Assembly (NCBI GenBank): GCA_003696565.1
Contig: RFHA01000003.1
Span: forward strand, 1 to 40,622
Direction of reading: 5' to 3'
From: Chloroflexota bacterium
GTDB lineage: Bacteria; Chloroflexota; Anaerolineae; Aggregatilineales; Phototrophicaceae
Length of the DNA stretch: 40,622 nucleotides
Shown here: piece after piece, positions 1 to 8,358 of the stretch
How the letters are laid out: the number at the start of each line of letters is the position of its first letter
Position numbering within the stretch: the stretch's first letter is position 1
Made by a program: the position numbers and the translations under genes
The notes under the pieces: generated by a model
Databases searched by the model: none
The model's input: the letters and a program-made list of their open reading frames with translations, nothing else
What the model was told of the DNA's origin: nothing

Positions 1-1905
1 CGGTGGCGGGAAAACAACATTGCTTACCAATGGCAAGTTATCCTGTTTGAATAACTTGTCAATTTCCGCATAACTCTGGCGGATGGTGGCAAAATTGATC
101 GCCAATTCACGCCCCATTTCAACATATTGTGATCCCTGCCCACTGAACAGCGCGACAACTTTCCCGCTTAAATCCAGCGCACGACGACGATAAAAAATCC
201 CTTTAGGATGTTGCCATTCCTCATCATTCTTGCGCATTTCCAAGAATTTGAGCGCAGCTTCCATCAGTTCCATTGCTTCTTGTGGGGATGCAGAGACAAA
301 CCCTACCCGCGCATGATCTGCTGGGATATTGGTCACACGGCTGTATCGTGCCAGGTTCAGGTATTGCTCATCTGGGTCTTCACTTTGGAGTTTATTTAAC
401 ACCTTGCGCATCTTATTGATGAGCATTTGGGGCGTTTCATCATGAAAGACAACGGTCTCTGATGTGTGATGTATGCGATATTGTCCGGCGTGATCTGGGG
501 TATATTCTTCCAGCACAAAATGATAATTCGTGCCGCCAAAACCAAATGAGCTGACCCCTGCGCGGCGCGGCTCACCGTTGCTGATCCACGGGCGTGTTTG
601 TGAATTGACATACACGGGTGATTCATCCAAGCCGAGTTTGGGGTTCGGATGATCGACATTGAGCGTGGCAGGCAACACTTTATGATGAAGTGCCAGCGCG
701 ACTTTAATTAACCCAGCAGCACCTGCTGCGGCTTTGGCATGCCCAATCTGCGATTTAACGCTGCCCAGCGCAATCGCCATATATTTATCTGCTTCCGTGT
801 GGTCAATGTGCTGCTTAAAGAAGCGCACAACGGTTGTTACTTCCGTCAGGTCGCCAGCACGGGTTCCGGTGCCATGTGCTTCCAGTAATTGAACTTGAGA
901 AGGTGAAATACCAGCATCGTCGTAAGCACGTTGTAAAGCCCGTTCTTGCCCTTCGCCACGTGGCGCATAAATGCTCTTAAAACGCCCATCGGATGATGTG
1001 CCAATGCCACGAATCACTGCATAGATACGGTCTCCGTCACGCTCGGCATCTTCTAGCCGCTTCAGCACTAACATCCCTATGCCTTCACCAACCAACATCC
1101 CGTCTGATTGTTCATCAAACGGGCGGGGCACATCCCCAGGGGTAAACGCCGGCGTTTTGCTAAAACACATATACATAAATGGTGAATTATCTGTATCCAC
1201 GCCGCCGGTAATCATCATATCCGCGCGCCCTTCGATCAGGTCGCTAATGGCGAGTTTCATCGCTGCCATAGAACTGGCGCAGGCAGCATCTACGACGCAG
1301 TTTGTTCCGCCTAAATCTAAGCGATTGGCGATACGCCCGGCGATGACGTTCCCTAACATCCCAGGGAAGCTGTTTTCTTCCCATTTGATGTATGCGGCTT
1401 TCATCTTTTCAATGATGCGGTCTGCGTCTTCTCCAGTGATGCCGCTGCTTTCTAATGCCCGCCGCCAAACAGGATATTGCAAGCGGGAAGTTAACGGTGT
1501 GATGAGCTTTTGCCCGCCGCCCACGCCTAAAATGACACCGGTGCGGTCGCGGACTTCTGCCGGGGCATCCAAATAGCCCGCATCGATCATGGCATCCCGT
1601 GCCACAACCAAGCCCAACATCTGAGATACATCCGTTACCTCTAAAATATTAGGGGGTAACCCAAACTCCATCGGGTCAAAATCAATTTCAGGGATGAATC
1701 CGCCGCGTTTGCTATAGGTTTTATCCGGTACGGTGGGGTCCGGGTCATAGTAATCCTCAATATTCCAACGTGAAGGTGGTACATCTTCAATGCAATTGAC
1801 CTTGTTCACGATGTTATCCCAAAATTCACGCAAGTTATGCGCCTGTGGGAAAACCGCAGCCATGCCAATAATGGCTATCGGTGTTTCATGTAATTTGCGA
1901 AACAT
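1..1905 (-). CDS. PfaA-like polyketide / polyunsaturated fatty acid synthase, N-terminal part (KS and start of AT)
   Basis: The reading frame is open for 635 codons from an ATG at 1905 to the left edge, so the C-terminal part is missing. Residues about 10-475 form a complete beta-ketoacyl synthase. The active-site Cys209 lies in DAACASS, His344 in EAHGTGT and His389 in IGHAKAAAG. A linker follows, and an acyltransferase domain begins near residue 580 (ALFSGQGSQYVEMGREL); its catalytic Ser motif lies outside the window. The N-terminal wording (VPPSRWNIEDYYDPDP, GLPPNILEVTDVSQ) is that of the PfaA/HglE-type iterative synthases that make long-chain polyunsaturated or glycolipid acyl chains, rather than modular antibiotic PKSs. 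GAGG lies 7 bases before the ATG. The gene is downstream of the Nudix gene but has its own promoter-like site. The KS call is firm; the product class is inferred from KS wording. Confidence 0.9.
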   Translation of the reverse strand, partial: MFRKLHETPIAIIGMAAVFPQAHNLREFWDNIVNKVNCIEDVPPSRWNIEDYYDPDPTVPDKTYSKRGGFIPEIDFDPMEFGLPPNILEVTDVSQMLGLVVARDAMIDAGYLDAPAEVRDRTGVILGVGGGQKLITPLTSRLQYPVWRRALESSGITGEDADRIIEKMKAAYIKWEENSFPGMLGNVIAGRIANRLDLGGTNCVVDAACASSMAAMKLAISDLIEGRADMMITGGVDTDNSPFMYMCFSKTPAFTPGDVPRPFDEQSDGMLVGEGIGMLVLKRLEDAERDGDRIYAVIRGIGTSSDGRFKSIYAPRGEGQERALQRAYDDAGISPSQVQLLEAHGTGTRAGDLTEVTTVVRFFKQHIDHTEADKYMAIALGSVKSQIGHAKAAAGAAGLIKVALALHHKVLPATLNVDHPNPKLGLDESPVYVNSQTRPWISNGEPRRAGVSSFGFGGTNYHFVLEEYTPDHAGQYRIHHTSETVVFHDETPQMLINKMRKVLNKLQSEDPDEQYLNLARYSRVTNIPADHARVGFVSASPQEAMELMEAALKFLEMRKNDEEWQHPKGIFYRRRALDLSGKVVALFSGQGSQYVEMGRELAINFATIRQSYAEIDKLFKQDNLPLVSNVVFPPP

Positions 1906-1936
1906 AAATATACCTCAACAACTAAGCTGCCCCTGT

Positions 1937-1965
1937 GTTATATAAAAACCCATTTCATGGGTAAA
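1937..1965 (-). promoter_or_regulatory. Promoter-like site for the PfaA-like synthase, overlapping a hairpin
   Basis: On the minus strand TTTACC (1960-1965) and TATAAC (1937-1942) are separated by 17 bases, with the -10 about 31 bases from the ATG. The spacer holds a perfect inverted repeat ACCCAT-GAA-ATGGGT (1948-1962) followed by a short T run. The same bases could therefore act as a weak terminator for the upstream Nudix gene. Sequence evidence only. Confidence 0.4.
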
Positions 1966-2063
1966 AGGTTACGCGGTGGTTGAGTGTATCATAACAGATC
2001 AGATAAAAAAGACGAAATTTCTTTCTAGAAAGGCGCGGGGAGATGCGCCTTGGTTTTTGGGGG

Positions 2064-2510
2064 TTATGCGCTGCGTAATGTATCTAGGTTTTGCAGTAGC
2101 CAATCACGCAGTTCTTTGGTTTTGATGTTAAGACTAGCTATAGCCTGTTCTTCTAACGGAACAAAATCTAGCAGATATTCACCGCGAGATGGGTCATCAA
2201 ATTCTGGTCCATGCCGCAGATTCAAGTCATAGTCAATCAAACGGCAGATGAAAAAGTGTTCCTGTAGATTTTTCCCTGCTTTTTGGTGTCGTAGAATAAA
2301 CGCCTCTTTGATAATATCGACTTGCGCGCCTAATTCTTCTAATAATTCACGTCGGAGTGTGCCATAGATGTCATCATCATCGCTTTCTACGCCGCCACCC
2401 GGCGCAACCCAATAGGGCGGCGCAGCTTGTTTGACCCGTTTGATGAACAGAATTTTTCCATCATCTGTTAATATAATAGCACGAACCCGCTGTATAATCT
2501 TTTTTGGCAT
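2064..2510 (-). CDS. Nudix hydrolase
   Basis: This 148-residue protein is a single Nudix domain, the usual length for the family. Such enzymes hydrolyse nucleoside diphosphates linked to another moiety (oxidised dNTPs, ADP-ribose, NADH and others) with Mg2+ bound by the Nudix box. The box is visible at about residues 40-65: PGGGVESDDDD, then RRELLEELGAQV. The REXXEE core is intact, but the first box glutamate (GX5E) is Asp, a conservative change. The substrate cannot be told from sequence. The gene lies 86 bases downstream of the sugar kinase on the same strand, and a 7-bp hairpin (2030-2051) follows its stop codon. No strong ribosome binding site is visible before the ATG. Confidence 0.88.
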   Translation of the reverse strand: MPKKIIQRVRAIILTDDGKILFIKRVKQAAPPYWVAPGGGVESDDDDIYGTLRRELLEELGAQVDIIKEAFILRHQKAGKNLQEHFFICRLIDYDLNLRHGPEFDDPSRGEYLLDFVPLEEQAIASLNIKTKELRDWLLQNLDTLRSA

Positions 2511-2596
2511 GATTATGATAACTGATTACGACAAAAACGCCTGCATCATAACAAAAATGATCCAATAAACCCAGGGATAATTTCGTATCCAATAAA

Positions 2597-3553
2597 TTAA
2601 AAACCGCCATGTTCATCAATAAAATCTAACACCACGCTCAACGCTGGCATCTCACTCCCGGTGCCATGCGTACTCACTTGAATAGCACCACAAGCATTAG
2701 CAAACCGAGCTGATTTAACCAAAGTCCAGCCGCGCAAATAACCATATAAAAACCCCGCGGCAAAACCGTCCCCCGCCCCCATGATGTTGACTTCCTCCGC
2801 TGGGAAAGGTGGAATGGCATGAGCAGCCCCTTGAACAGTATAAACTTCGCAACCTTCTACCCCACGCTTGACCAAAACCGCACGCTTCACCACACTCAAT
2901 AGGGTAATCACCGCCGCCGTTAAGTCATCTGTGCCAGTTGCTGCCAGTACTTCATCCTCTGTACCGATCACAATATCCACATGCGGTAAAACTGCACGGG
3001 TATATACGCCATAAGTCCGTACACTATCCCACATTGCTGGGCGATAGTCTAAATCCATAACGACATTACGCTCATGCGCTTGGGCGCGTTCTGCTGCAAA
3101 ATAAGTTGCGCTACGGCTTGGCTCTGCTAATAAGCACATTCCCGTGAATAAAAACACCTTACTTTGTGGAATTGGCGCGTTAAGTATATCCTCAAAATTA
3201 AGCTGTAAATCAGCATTAGCCGCATGATAAACGGCAAATTGCCCACCCCCAGGTGGTTGTAATGCCCCAATGACGATATTGGTTAATGTGCCGGGCTTGG
3301 TTAGCACATAGTCATCTGTGATCCCTTCTTCTCTAATAGCTTGCCGGATGTACCGACCGACTTCATCGTCGCTCACGCCGGTAAGCATAGCTGTTTTTAA
3401 GCCGAGCCGATGTGCCCCCACGCAGATATTCATGGGCGAACCCCCTAAATACGCCCGGAAAATGCGCTGAGCCGTAAAATCTGCGCCAAGCGTATTCCCA
3501 AATAAATCGAGTGTGCTGCGCCCCATACATAGCAGATCATAACTATCGCTCAT
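2597..3553 (-). CDS. PfkB-family sugar kinase, IolC-like
   Basis: This is a ribokinase/PfkB-fold kinase that phosphorylates a sugar or sugar acid with ATP. The N-terminal substrate motif (LGGSPMNICVGAHRLG) and the C-terminal anion-hole and catalytic-base motif (GAGDGFAAGF) are both present. The overall wording (CMGRSTLDLFG, MDLDYRPAMW, IGTEDEV) is closest to 5-dehydro-2-deoxygluconokinase (IolC), an inositol catabolism enzyme, but no other iol gene is in view and other substrates are possible. An in-frame ATG exists 24 bases upstream at 3577. I prefer the ATG at 3553 because AAGGA sits 9 bases before it, giving 318 residues. It is divergent from the TPR gene and upstream of the Nudix gene on the same strand. 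Confidence 0.85.
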   Translation of the reverse strand: MSDSYDLLCMGRSTLDLFGNTLGADFTAQRIFRAYLGGSPMNICVGAHRLGLKTAMLTGVSDDEVGRYIRQAIREEGITDDYVLTKPGTLTNIVIGALQPPGGGQFAVYHAANADLQLNFEDILNAPIPQSKVFLFTGMCLLAEPSRSATYFAAERAQAHERNVVMDLDYRPAMWDSVRTYGVYTRAVLPHVDIVIGTEDEVLAATGTDDLTAAVITLLSVVKRAVLVKRGVEGCEVYTVQGAAHAIPPFPAEEVNIMGAGDGFAAGFLYGYLRGWTLVKSARFANACGAIQVSTHGTGSEMPALSVVLDFIDEHGGF

Positions 3554-3689
3554 AATATATATCCTTGCTTGTGTCATGTTTGGAAAAATTGAGTTGTTTG
3601 TGCTTTATTCTATGAAATTCGTGCATTTTTCACACAAATTGGCTATAACATAACTGGTCTAGGTATTATATAAGGAAAGGCTCAATCTG

Positions 3690-4640
3690 ATGGTGGGAAA
3701 TATCACAACAGATAATGAACCCACGCCCGAATTTAATGCGCGCTGTATGGATGTTATCAATCGCTGGCAAAACGGCACACTGCCTTATCAAGAAGCCGTC
3801 GCCACGTTAACACATTATTTACAGGAAGCCGAGGGCGATCTTGTTAATCAAGGGCGTGCGGAACAACTCTTAGGGTTTATCCAACATTATCGCGGTAATT
3901 TTAGTATGAGTATCCGGCATGTGGAACGTGCGCGTGAATTGTATGAAAAAGCTGGTAATTTACGCCGCGTTGCCATTATGGATTTAAACCAGGGAGAAAA
4001 TTACCGCTTTTTAGGTGATTTCAAGCGGGCTGTTCAATTATTCCGTAATGCTCAACAAACCCTGCAAGATTATAATCAACCACGTGACCTGACATTGGCA
4101 ATTGTCAATGAGGGCTTGGTGCTGGTTACATTAGGTAGAGACGAAGAAGCGCGTCAAGTTTTTGAACGGGCGATCGTCATTAGCCAAGCATTGCCAGAAG
4201 ATATCTATGTCCAGCGTATGATGTGTGAAGTTTACCAGGGAATGGCACAAATTTATTTGCGTGCCGGTGACCTACAAGCGGCATGGGAAAACGCAACCCA
4301 GGCTATTGAATTGGCACAGTATACCGGGGATGCCATCTTGCGCGGTATGGCAAATCGGATTATGGGGGAGGTTATCACCGAACTTGGTGGCGTGCCAGAT
4401 ACCCAGTATACCGATGATCCCGATTTTTACTTCCGCGCCTCACTAAATGCCCTGCAAGAAATTGATGCAGAAGCGGAACAAGCGCGCACGATGTTTTCAC
4501 AAGCGGTCAGCCTTGCTAAGCGCGGCAAACGAACCACCGCCGCCCGTAAGTTGGAGCATGTCATGGCGATTTTTACACAACTTGGCATGCGAGATGATGC
4601 CGCCCGCGCCGCAGAAGTTCAACGTCACATTATTGCATAA
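3690..4640 (+). CDS. TPR-repeat protein
   Basis: The 316-residue soluble protein is almost wholly built from tetratricopeptide-like helical pairs. The clearest lie at about residues 55-90, 95-130, 135-170, 175-215 and 260-300 (for example GNFSMSIRHVERARELYEKAGN, LGRDEEARQVFERAI, AGDLQAAWENATQAIELAQ). TPR proteins are protein-interaction scaffolds; no catalytic domain, signal peptide or membrane segment is seen. Purine-rich AAGGAAAGG precedes the ATG by about 9 bases. It stands alone on the plus strand, divergent from the sugar kinase and convergent with the FHA gene 25 bases away. The partner is unknown. Confidence 0.85.
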   Translation: MVGNITTDNEPTPEFNARCMDVINRWQNGTLPYQEAVATLTHYLQEAEGDLVNQGRAEQLLGFIQHYRGNFSMSIRHVERARELYEKAGNLRRVAIMDLNQGENYRFLGDFKRAVQLFRNAQQTLQDYNQPRDLTLAIVNEGLVLVTLGRDEEARQVFERAIVISQALPEDIYVQRMMCEVYQGMAQIYLRAGDLQAAWENATQAIELAQYTGDAILRGMANRIMGEVITELGGVPDTQYTDDPDFYFRASLNALQEIDAEAEQARTMFSQAVSLAKRGKRTTAARKLEHVMAIFTQLGMRDDAARAAEVQRHIIA

Positions 4641-4665
4641 TGACACATTAAAAACTCATCACATA

Positions 4666-5532
4666 TCACAATAAAATTGACAAGCTAACACGCCCAAGGT
4701 GAATTAAATCATCCGGTGTGATACGACGAGGTTCATGTGGGATGAGTTTTTCGCCAGCGATATATGTTCCGTTTGTGCTACCCAAGTCCATAATCATTAT
4801 GGCGTTATCATCCAATAATAAGCGTGCATGACGACGAGACACGCTCGATGCTGAATCACCATAGCTGCTTAAATCAATATCAACGGTGTGTTGACCATCA
4901 CGTGTTTTACGTCCGATGGTCAGCATATTCCTGCCATTAAGCGATACCCGTTCCACTGCACCATTGATTAGCAGAACAAGCTCTTGTTGTTGTGTATCAC
5001 TTGGCTCTGTGTTTGATTGAAGCCGGTTGATCATTATCTGGAGTTTTTGTTTTAATTCGCTTGTTTTAGTTGTGATGGCTGGCTGGTTTTGTGCTAAAAG
5101 CCAACGCACAGCATCCTGATGTTGAAAGAATAACTTACCCATCACAACATCTAAGCGGGCTGTCCCACTATAACGGCGAATGATCTGCCCAGATGGGTCT
5201 GGTGAGGCGACTAACGCAACACGGATTCCGGCGTTTGGGTTTTGCGCTTGGCGTTGTTGCATCAATTGTTCCACCCGAGTGTACCCCGCCCTTGTGATCC
5301 CGACGTTAAATAGCTCTCGCCCTGTCATAACTAGGTAAGAGGAGCCAATACCGGGTGTGGAAATATCGAACAGAAATAGGTTGAACCCATCTGGCTGCCA
5401 GTTTTTTAAGAGGTTGATAACATGATCTGACCACTCCACCATGACATCCATCGCTAGGTTTTCTACGCGATACGCTGCGATACACTTGTTTTCTAGCCAG
5501 GCAAATTGTAAACCCGTATAGATTTTTTCCAT
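4666..5532 (-). CDS. STAS-like/FHA two-domain protein
   Basis: The C-terminal part (about residues 190-288) is a forkhead-associated domain, a phosphothreonine-peptide reader. It shows the hallmark GR at the first turn (LTIGRKT), SRRHARL, and DLGSTNGTY. The N-terminal part (about 1-140) has no named motif. Its layout (start strand with an AAYRV core, a central LFLFDIS, a late VALVAS strand, and an end like DAVRWLLAQN) matches two small stand-alone proteins here (8968-9378 and 18724-19185), suggesting one STAS-like fold. A GTG at 5541 is possible. I chose the ATG at 5532 because AAGAG lies 8 bases upstream. The FHA domain makes it a plausible partner of the Ser/Thr kinase at 13473-15095, which is an inference. 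Confidence 0.87.
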   Translation of the reverse strand: MEKIYTGLQFAWLENKCIAAYRVENLAMDVMVEWSDHVINLLKNWQPDGFNLFLFDISTPGIGSSYLVMTGRELFNVGITRAGYTRVEQLMQQRQAQNPNAGIRVALVASPDPSGQIIRRYSGTARLDVVMGKLFFQHQDAVRWLLAQNQPAITTKTSELKQKLQIMINRLQSNTEPSDTQQQELVLLINGAVERVSLNGRNMLTIGRKTRDGQHTVDIDLSSYGDSASSVSRRHARLLLDDNAIMIMDLGSTNGTYIAGEKLIPHEPRRITPDDLIHLGRVSLSILL

Positions 5533-5622
5533 ACAACACACTCTTAGTTACAAACTTGTCTCTTATGATAGCATATTCATTTTAGCTTGATGGTGAGGAT
5601 TTGGTTTGTGATGGAGTGTATA

Positions 5623-5652
5623 TTGTTAACAATGACTGAAAGCCGGTATACT
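5623..5652 (+). promoter_or_regulatory. Promoter-like site for frr-uppS
   Basis: TTGTTA (5623-5628) and TATACT (5647-5652) are separated by 18 bases, about 80 bases before frr. The presumed leader contains an inverted repeat GTTTGAA / TTCAAAC (5664-5670 and 5683-5689, 12-base loop) that could fold in the RNA or bind a protein. Motif evidence only. Confidence 0.45.
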
Positions 5653-5730
5653 TATGTGAAAATGTTTGAAGGGGTGTAAACGTTCAAACCCGGGCGATTT
5701 AAGCAATTGGGTTATAGAACGGAGGTTTTG

Positions 5731-6288
5731 ATGATCAATGATATTGTTAATGAAGCACGCGAAAAAATGAAGGCAACTTTGCATGTTTTCCAGGATGAAT
5801 TAAACGGTATCCGTGGAAATCGCGCTAGTGTTGCCCTAGTTGATCGTTTAATTGTCGATTATTATGGACAACCAACTGAGCTACGCCAATTGGCGAATAT
5901 TTCTACACCAGAGGCGATGCAAATCCTAATTCGTCCTTATGATACGGGTGCTGTCAAAGACATTGAACGGGCAATTCAGCAATCTGATCTTGGGATTAAT
6001 CCAAACGTGGACGGTGCAAACATCCGCCTGAATATGCCAGCCCTTACCCGTGAACGCCGGATGGAATTAGTCAAGTTTTTGCATAAGGTGATGGAAGATA
6101 ACCGCGTGGCAATCCGTAACATCCGCCGGAGTGCCAATAAAGATTTAACTGAGTTTGAAAACGAAGGCATGATCTCTGAAGATGAAAAAGCACGCGGTGA
6201 AAATGAAATCCAAAAACTTACCGATGAATTCATCAAAAAAATTGATGAATTAGGTAAGTTAAAAGAAGCTGAAATCATGGAAGTATAA
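5731..6288 (+). CDS. frr: Ribosome recycling factor
   Basis: RRF works with EF-G to split the post-termination ribosome in the cytoplasm. The protein starting at the ATG at 5731 has 185 residues, the family norm. It carries family landmarks: LNGIRGNRASVALVDRL near the N-terminus, the YYGQPTELRQLANIS loop, LNMPALTRERRMELVK, and the long closing helix with IRRSANKD. An ORF start 24 bases upstream exists, but GGAGG five bases before 5731 fixes the start. uppS follows 21 bases after the stop, a common bacterial order. The usual upstream pyrH and tsf are not here, where a convergent-side FHA gene sits instead. Confidence 0.98.
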   Translation: MINDIVNEAREKMKATLHVFQDELNGIRGNRASVALVDRLIVDYYGQPTELRQLANISTPEAMQILIRPYDTGAVKDIERAIQQSDLGINPNVDGANIRLNMPALTRERRMELVKFLHKVMEDNRVAIRNIRRSANKDLTEFENEGMISEDEKARGENEIQKLTDEFIKKIDELGKLKEAEIMEV

Positions 6289-6309
6289 GTATGAAAGGCG
6301 ACTTGTCCT

Positions 6310-7086
6310 ATGGGTACGATCAACGGAACAACTGAAAAACAATCGGAGCAAACACCTAATACGTTGCCCCCTGTGATCCCTAGGCATGTCGCCGTTATTA
6401 TGGATGGAAATGGGCGGTGGGCAAAGGCACGTGGGCTGCCGCGTACTGCCGGGCATCATCAAGGCAAAGAAAATTTACGCCGCATTTTAGAGGCTTGTGT
6501 GGAATTTGGGATAGAAATTCTGACAATCTACGCCTTTTCTACTGAAAATTGGGGCAGACCCCCTAAAGAAGTTCGTATTCTTATGTCTATCCTCAATATG
6601 GTGCTAGACCAGGAAGTCAATAAGCTTGATCAAGAAGGAGTACAGGTTCGTCATATCGGTAAACTAGAGGGGGTTAGCCCTCACCTTCAAAAGAAAATCT
6701 TACAAGCGTGTGAACAGACCAAAAACAATAACCGACTCATCCTCAATGTCGCGTTTAATTATGGCGGACGGGATGAGATCGTCCACGCTGTCCAAGAGAT
6801 TATCCGCGATGGTATCCCACCGGAAGAGGTGACAGAAGACCTAATTAGCCGCTATCTATACACGGGCGGCTTGCCAGACCCCGATTTGATTATCCGCACC
6901 AGTGGTGAATTCCGCCTGAGTAATTTCCTGCTTTGGCAGGGGGCGTATTCCGAATATTATTCCACCCCAACGTATTGGCCCGATTTTGATAAAACCGAGC
7001 TACTTAAGGCGTTGTGGGCGTTTAGCCATCGCCGTCGCCGTTTTGGTATGACGGATGAACAAATCGACAAGTTGGATCAATCTTGA
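6310..7086 (+). CDS. uppS: Isoprenyl transferase (undecaprenyl diphosphate synthase)
   Basis: This cis-prenyltransferase condenses farnesyl diphosphate with isopentenyl diphosphates to make the C55 lipid carrier used for cell-wall and polysaccharide synthesis. It has 258 residues, a normal length. The catalytic Asp is D32 in [20 protein letters not shown] and the C-terminal [19 protein letters not shown] diphosphate-binding signature are intact. The N-terminal 20 residues are polar and poorly conserved. It is translated from the frr transcript; the ribosome site is weak (AAAGG 11 bases from ATG). Confidence 0.97.
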   Translation: MGTINGTTEKQSEQTPNTLPPVIPRHVAVIMDGNGRWAKARGLPRTAGHHQGKENLRRILEACVEFGIEILTIYAFSTENWGRPPKEVRILMSILNMVLDQEVNKLDQEGVQVRHIGKLEGVSPHLQKKILQACEQTKNNNRLILNVAFNYGGRDEIVHAVQEIIRDGIPPEEVTEDLISRYLYTGGLPDPDLIIRTSGEFRLSNFLLWQGAYSEYYSTPTYWPDFDKTELLKALWAFSHRRRRFGMTDEQIDKLDQS

Positions 7087-7231
7087 TGGATGCAACTTAT
7101 CGGCTTTTAAGCTGAACGCCTGTTGTAGAGTCCCATAACAAGTTTTATACTTGTCATATGCTAGCATGATCCTTCATTTAACGATGCTTGCATCTTGGTA
7201 AATTTGTTCTTATTATGACTGGTGTGTTCTG

Positions 7232-7240
7232 TGGCATAAT
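7232..7240 (+). promoter_or_regulatory. Extended -10 promoter-like site for the PIN-TRAM gene
   Basis: TGG-CATAAT at 7232-7240 resembles an extended -10 element, 63 bases before the start codon. No convincing -35 is seen. The 217-base gap between uppS and this gene also holds three short palindromes: ACAAGT/ACTTGT (7138-7154), ATGCTAGCAT (about 7157-7167) and GATGC/GCATC (about 7183-7194), of unknown role. Confidence 0.3.
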
Positions 7241-7303
7241 ATGCCTTCGCAATTTTTATCCGCGTGACGAGTAGATGAACACCAGTCTGGGAGTCTCTTA
7301 ACA

Positions 7304-8350
7304 ATGGCAACTGCCGAATTTATATCCCGTATTGTGGGTTTGTTTGTGTTTACGTTCCTAGGTGCTCGCCTGGGGTTTGATGCAGACGCTCTGGCTCTCC
7401 CCCCAGATGCATCTGCGCTGATTTTTGGTCTAGTTGGCGCGTTGGTGGGGCTAATCCTCACCCCTTGGCTGACCGTCCGCCCTATTCAAAGCATTAATCA
7501 AAGTATCCGTGAACTACCAATAGAGGTCTTCTTCATGGTGCTGTTGGGTGGTTTTATCGGGTTAATCCTGGGCTTGTTAATGGCTTATCCGCTTTCATTT
7601 TTACCCGTACCGTTTAATGAAATACTACCGCCGGCTGCCTCATTGGTTGGGGGTTACTTGGGGATGACGATTTTCCGGGTGCGGGCGCGGGAAATTTGGG
7701 ATTTTATCTCTGAGAATTTTTTGAACAAACGCCTTAAAGCTTTTGCAATGTCTGGCACGCGCCAGATGTTGGTGGATACCAGCGTGTTAATTGACGGGCG
7801 GATTGTGGATATTGCCAAAACCGGTTTTTTAGGTGGAACTCTGCTTGTGCCACGTTTCGTCATGACGGAATTACACCAAGTGGCGGATTCGTCAGATACT
7901 TTACGGCGTAATCGAGGGCGGCGTGGGCTGATCAAACTAACCGAATTGCAGCGCAACAACATCACGCCGGTTAAGGTCATCGAGGATGATCCAGAAGATA
8001 TTCCAGAAGTTGACGATAAGCTAGTGGCGTTAGCCATTCAATTAGATGCGCATCTGTTGACCAATGACTACCCGCTTAGCAAGGTTGCTGAGTCACAGGG
8101 TGTGACTGTACTGAACATCAATTTATTAGCGAATGCGGTGCGGTCGGTTTATATTCCTGGAGAGGAATTCCCCTTGCATATCATACAAGAGGGGACAGAC
8201 CCCAACCAAGGTGTCGGCTATTTGGATGACGGTACAATGGTTGTCGTGGAAGATGGTAAAGCGTATATGGATCGTACTGTACGAGTGGAAGTAACCAAGC
8301 TGATTAACCGAGAAGCAGGGCGCATGATCTTTGCCAAGCCCGTCCGTTAA
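7304..8350 (+). CDS. Membrane-anchored PIN-TRAM domain protein (YacL-like)
   Basis: The 348-residue protein has about four hydrophobic segments in residues 1-135 (around 5-25, 38-60, 73-103 and 112-125). A PIN nuclease-like domain follows from about 155 to 270: LVDTSVLIDGRIVDI with the first acidic residues, FVMTELHQVAD, and LLTNDYPLSKVA with the later acidic residue. A TRAM RNA-binding domain closes the protein (GVGYLDDGTMVVVEDGKAY). This is the architecture of B. subtilis YacL. PIN domains are usually metal-dependent RNases, so an RNA-processing role at the membrane is likely but the substrate is unknown. GGGAG precedes the ATG by about 10 bases. It is monocistronic and convergent with the next gene. 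Confidence 0.9.
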   Translation: MATAEFISRIVGLFVFTFLGARLGFDADALALPPDASALIFGLVGALVGLILTPWLTVRPIQSINQSIRELPIEVFFMVLLGGFIGLILGLLMAYPLSFLPVPFNEILPPAASLVGGYLGMTIFRVRAREIWDFISENFLNKRLKAFAMSGTRQMLVDTSVLIDGRIVDIAKTGFLGGTLLVPRFVMTELHQVADSSDTLRRNRGRRGLIKLTELQRNNITPVKVIEDDPEDIPEVDDKLVALAIQLDAHLLTNDYPLSKVAESQGVTVLNINLLANAVRSVYIPGEEFPLHIIQEGTDPNQGVGYLDDGTMVVVEDGKAYMDRTVRVEVTKLINREAGRMIFAKPVR

Positions 8351-8358
8351 CTGCTGCT

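Noticed and set aside
1079-1576. 165-codon plus-strand open frame inside the PfaA-like gene
   Set aside because: It is antisense to the conserved KS domain and has no family-like motifs.
2030-2051. AAGGCGC/GCGCCTT hairpin after the Nudix gene as a full terminator
   Set aside because: The stem is real, but the following minus-strand bases (TTTCTAGAAAG) are not a clean U run; I mention it only in the gene entry.
2575-2590. GGATA/TATCC hairpin between the sugar kinase and Nudix genes
   Set aside because: The stem is only 5 bp and no T run follows on the transcribed strand.
3660-3690. TTGGCT and TATTAT as promoter of the TPR gene
   Set aside because: The spacing is about 19 bases and neither hexamer is good; not reliable enough to list.
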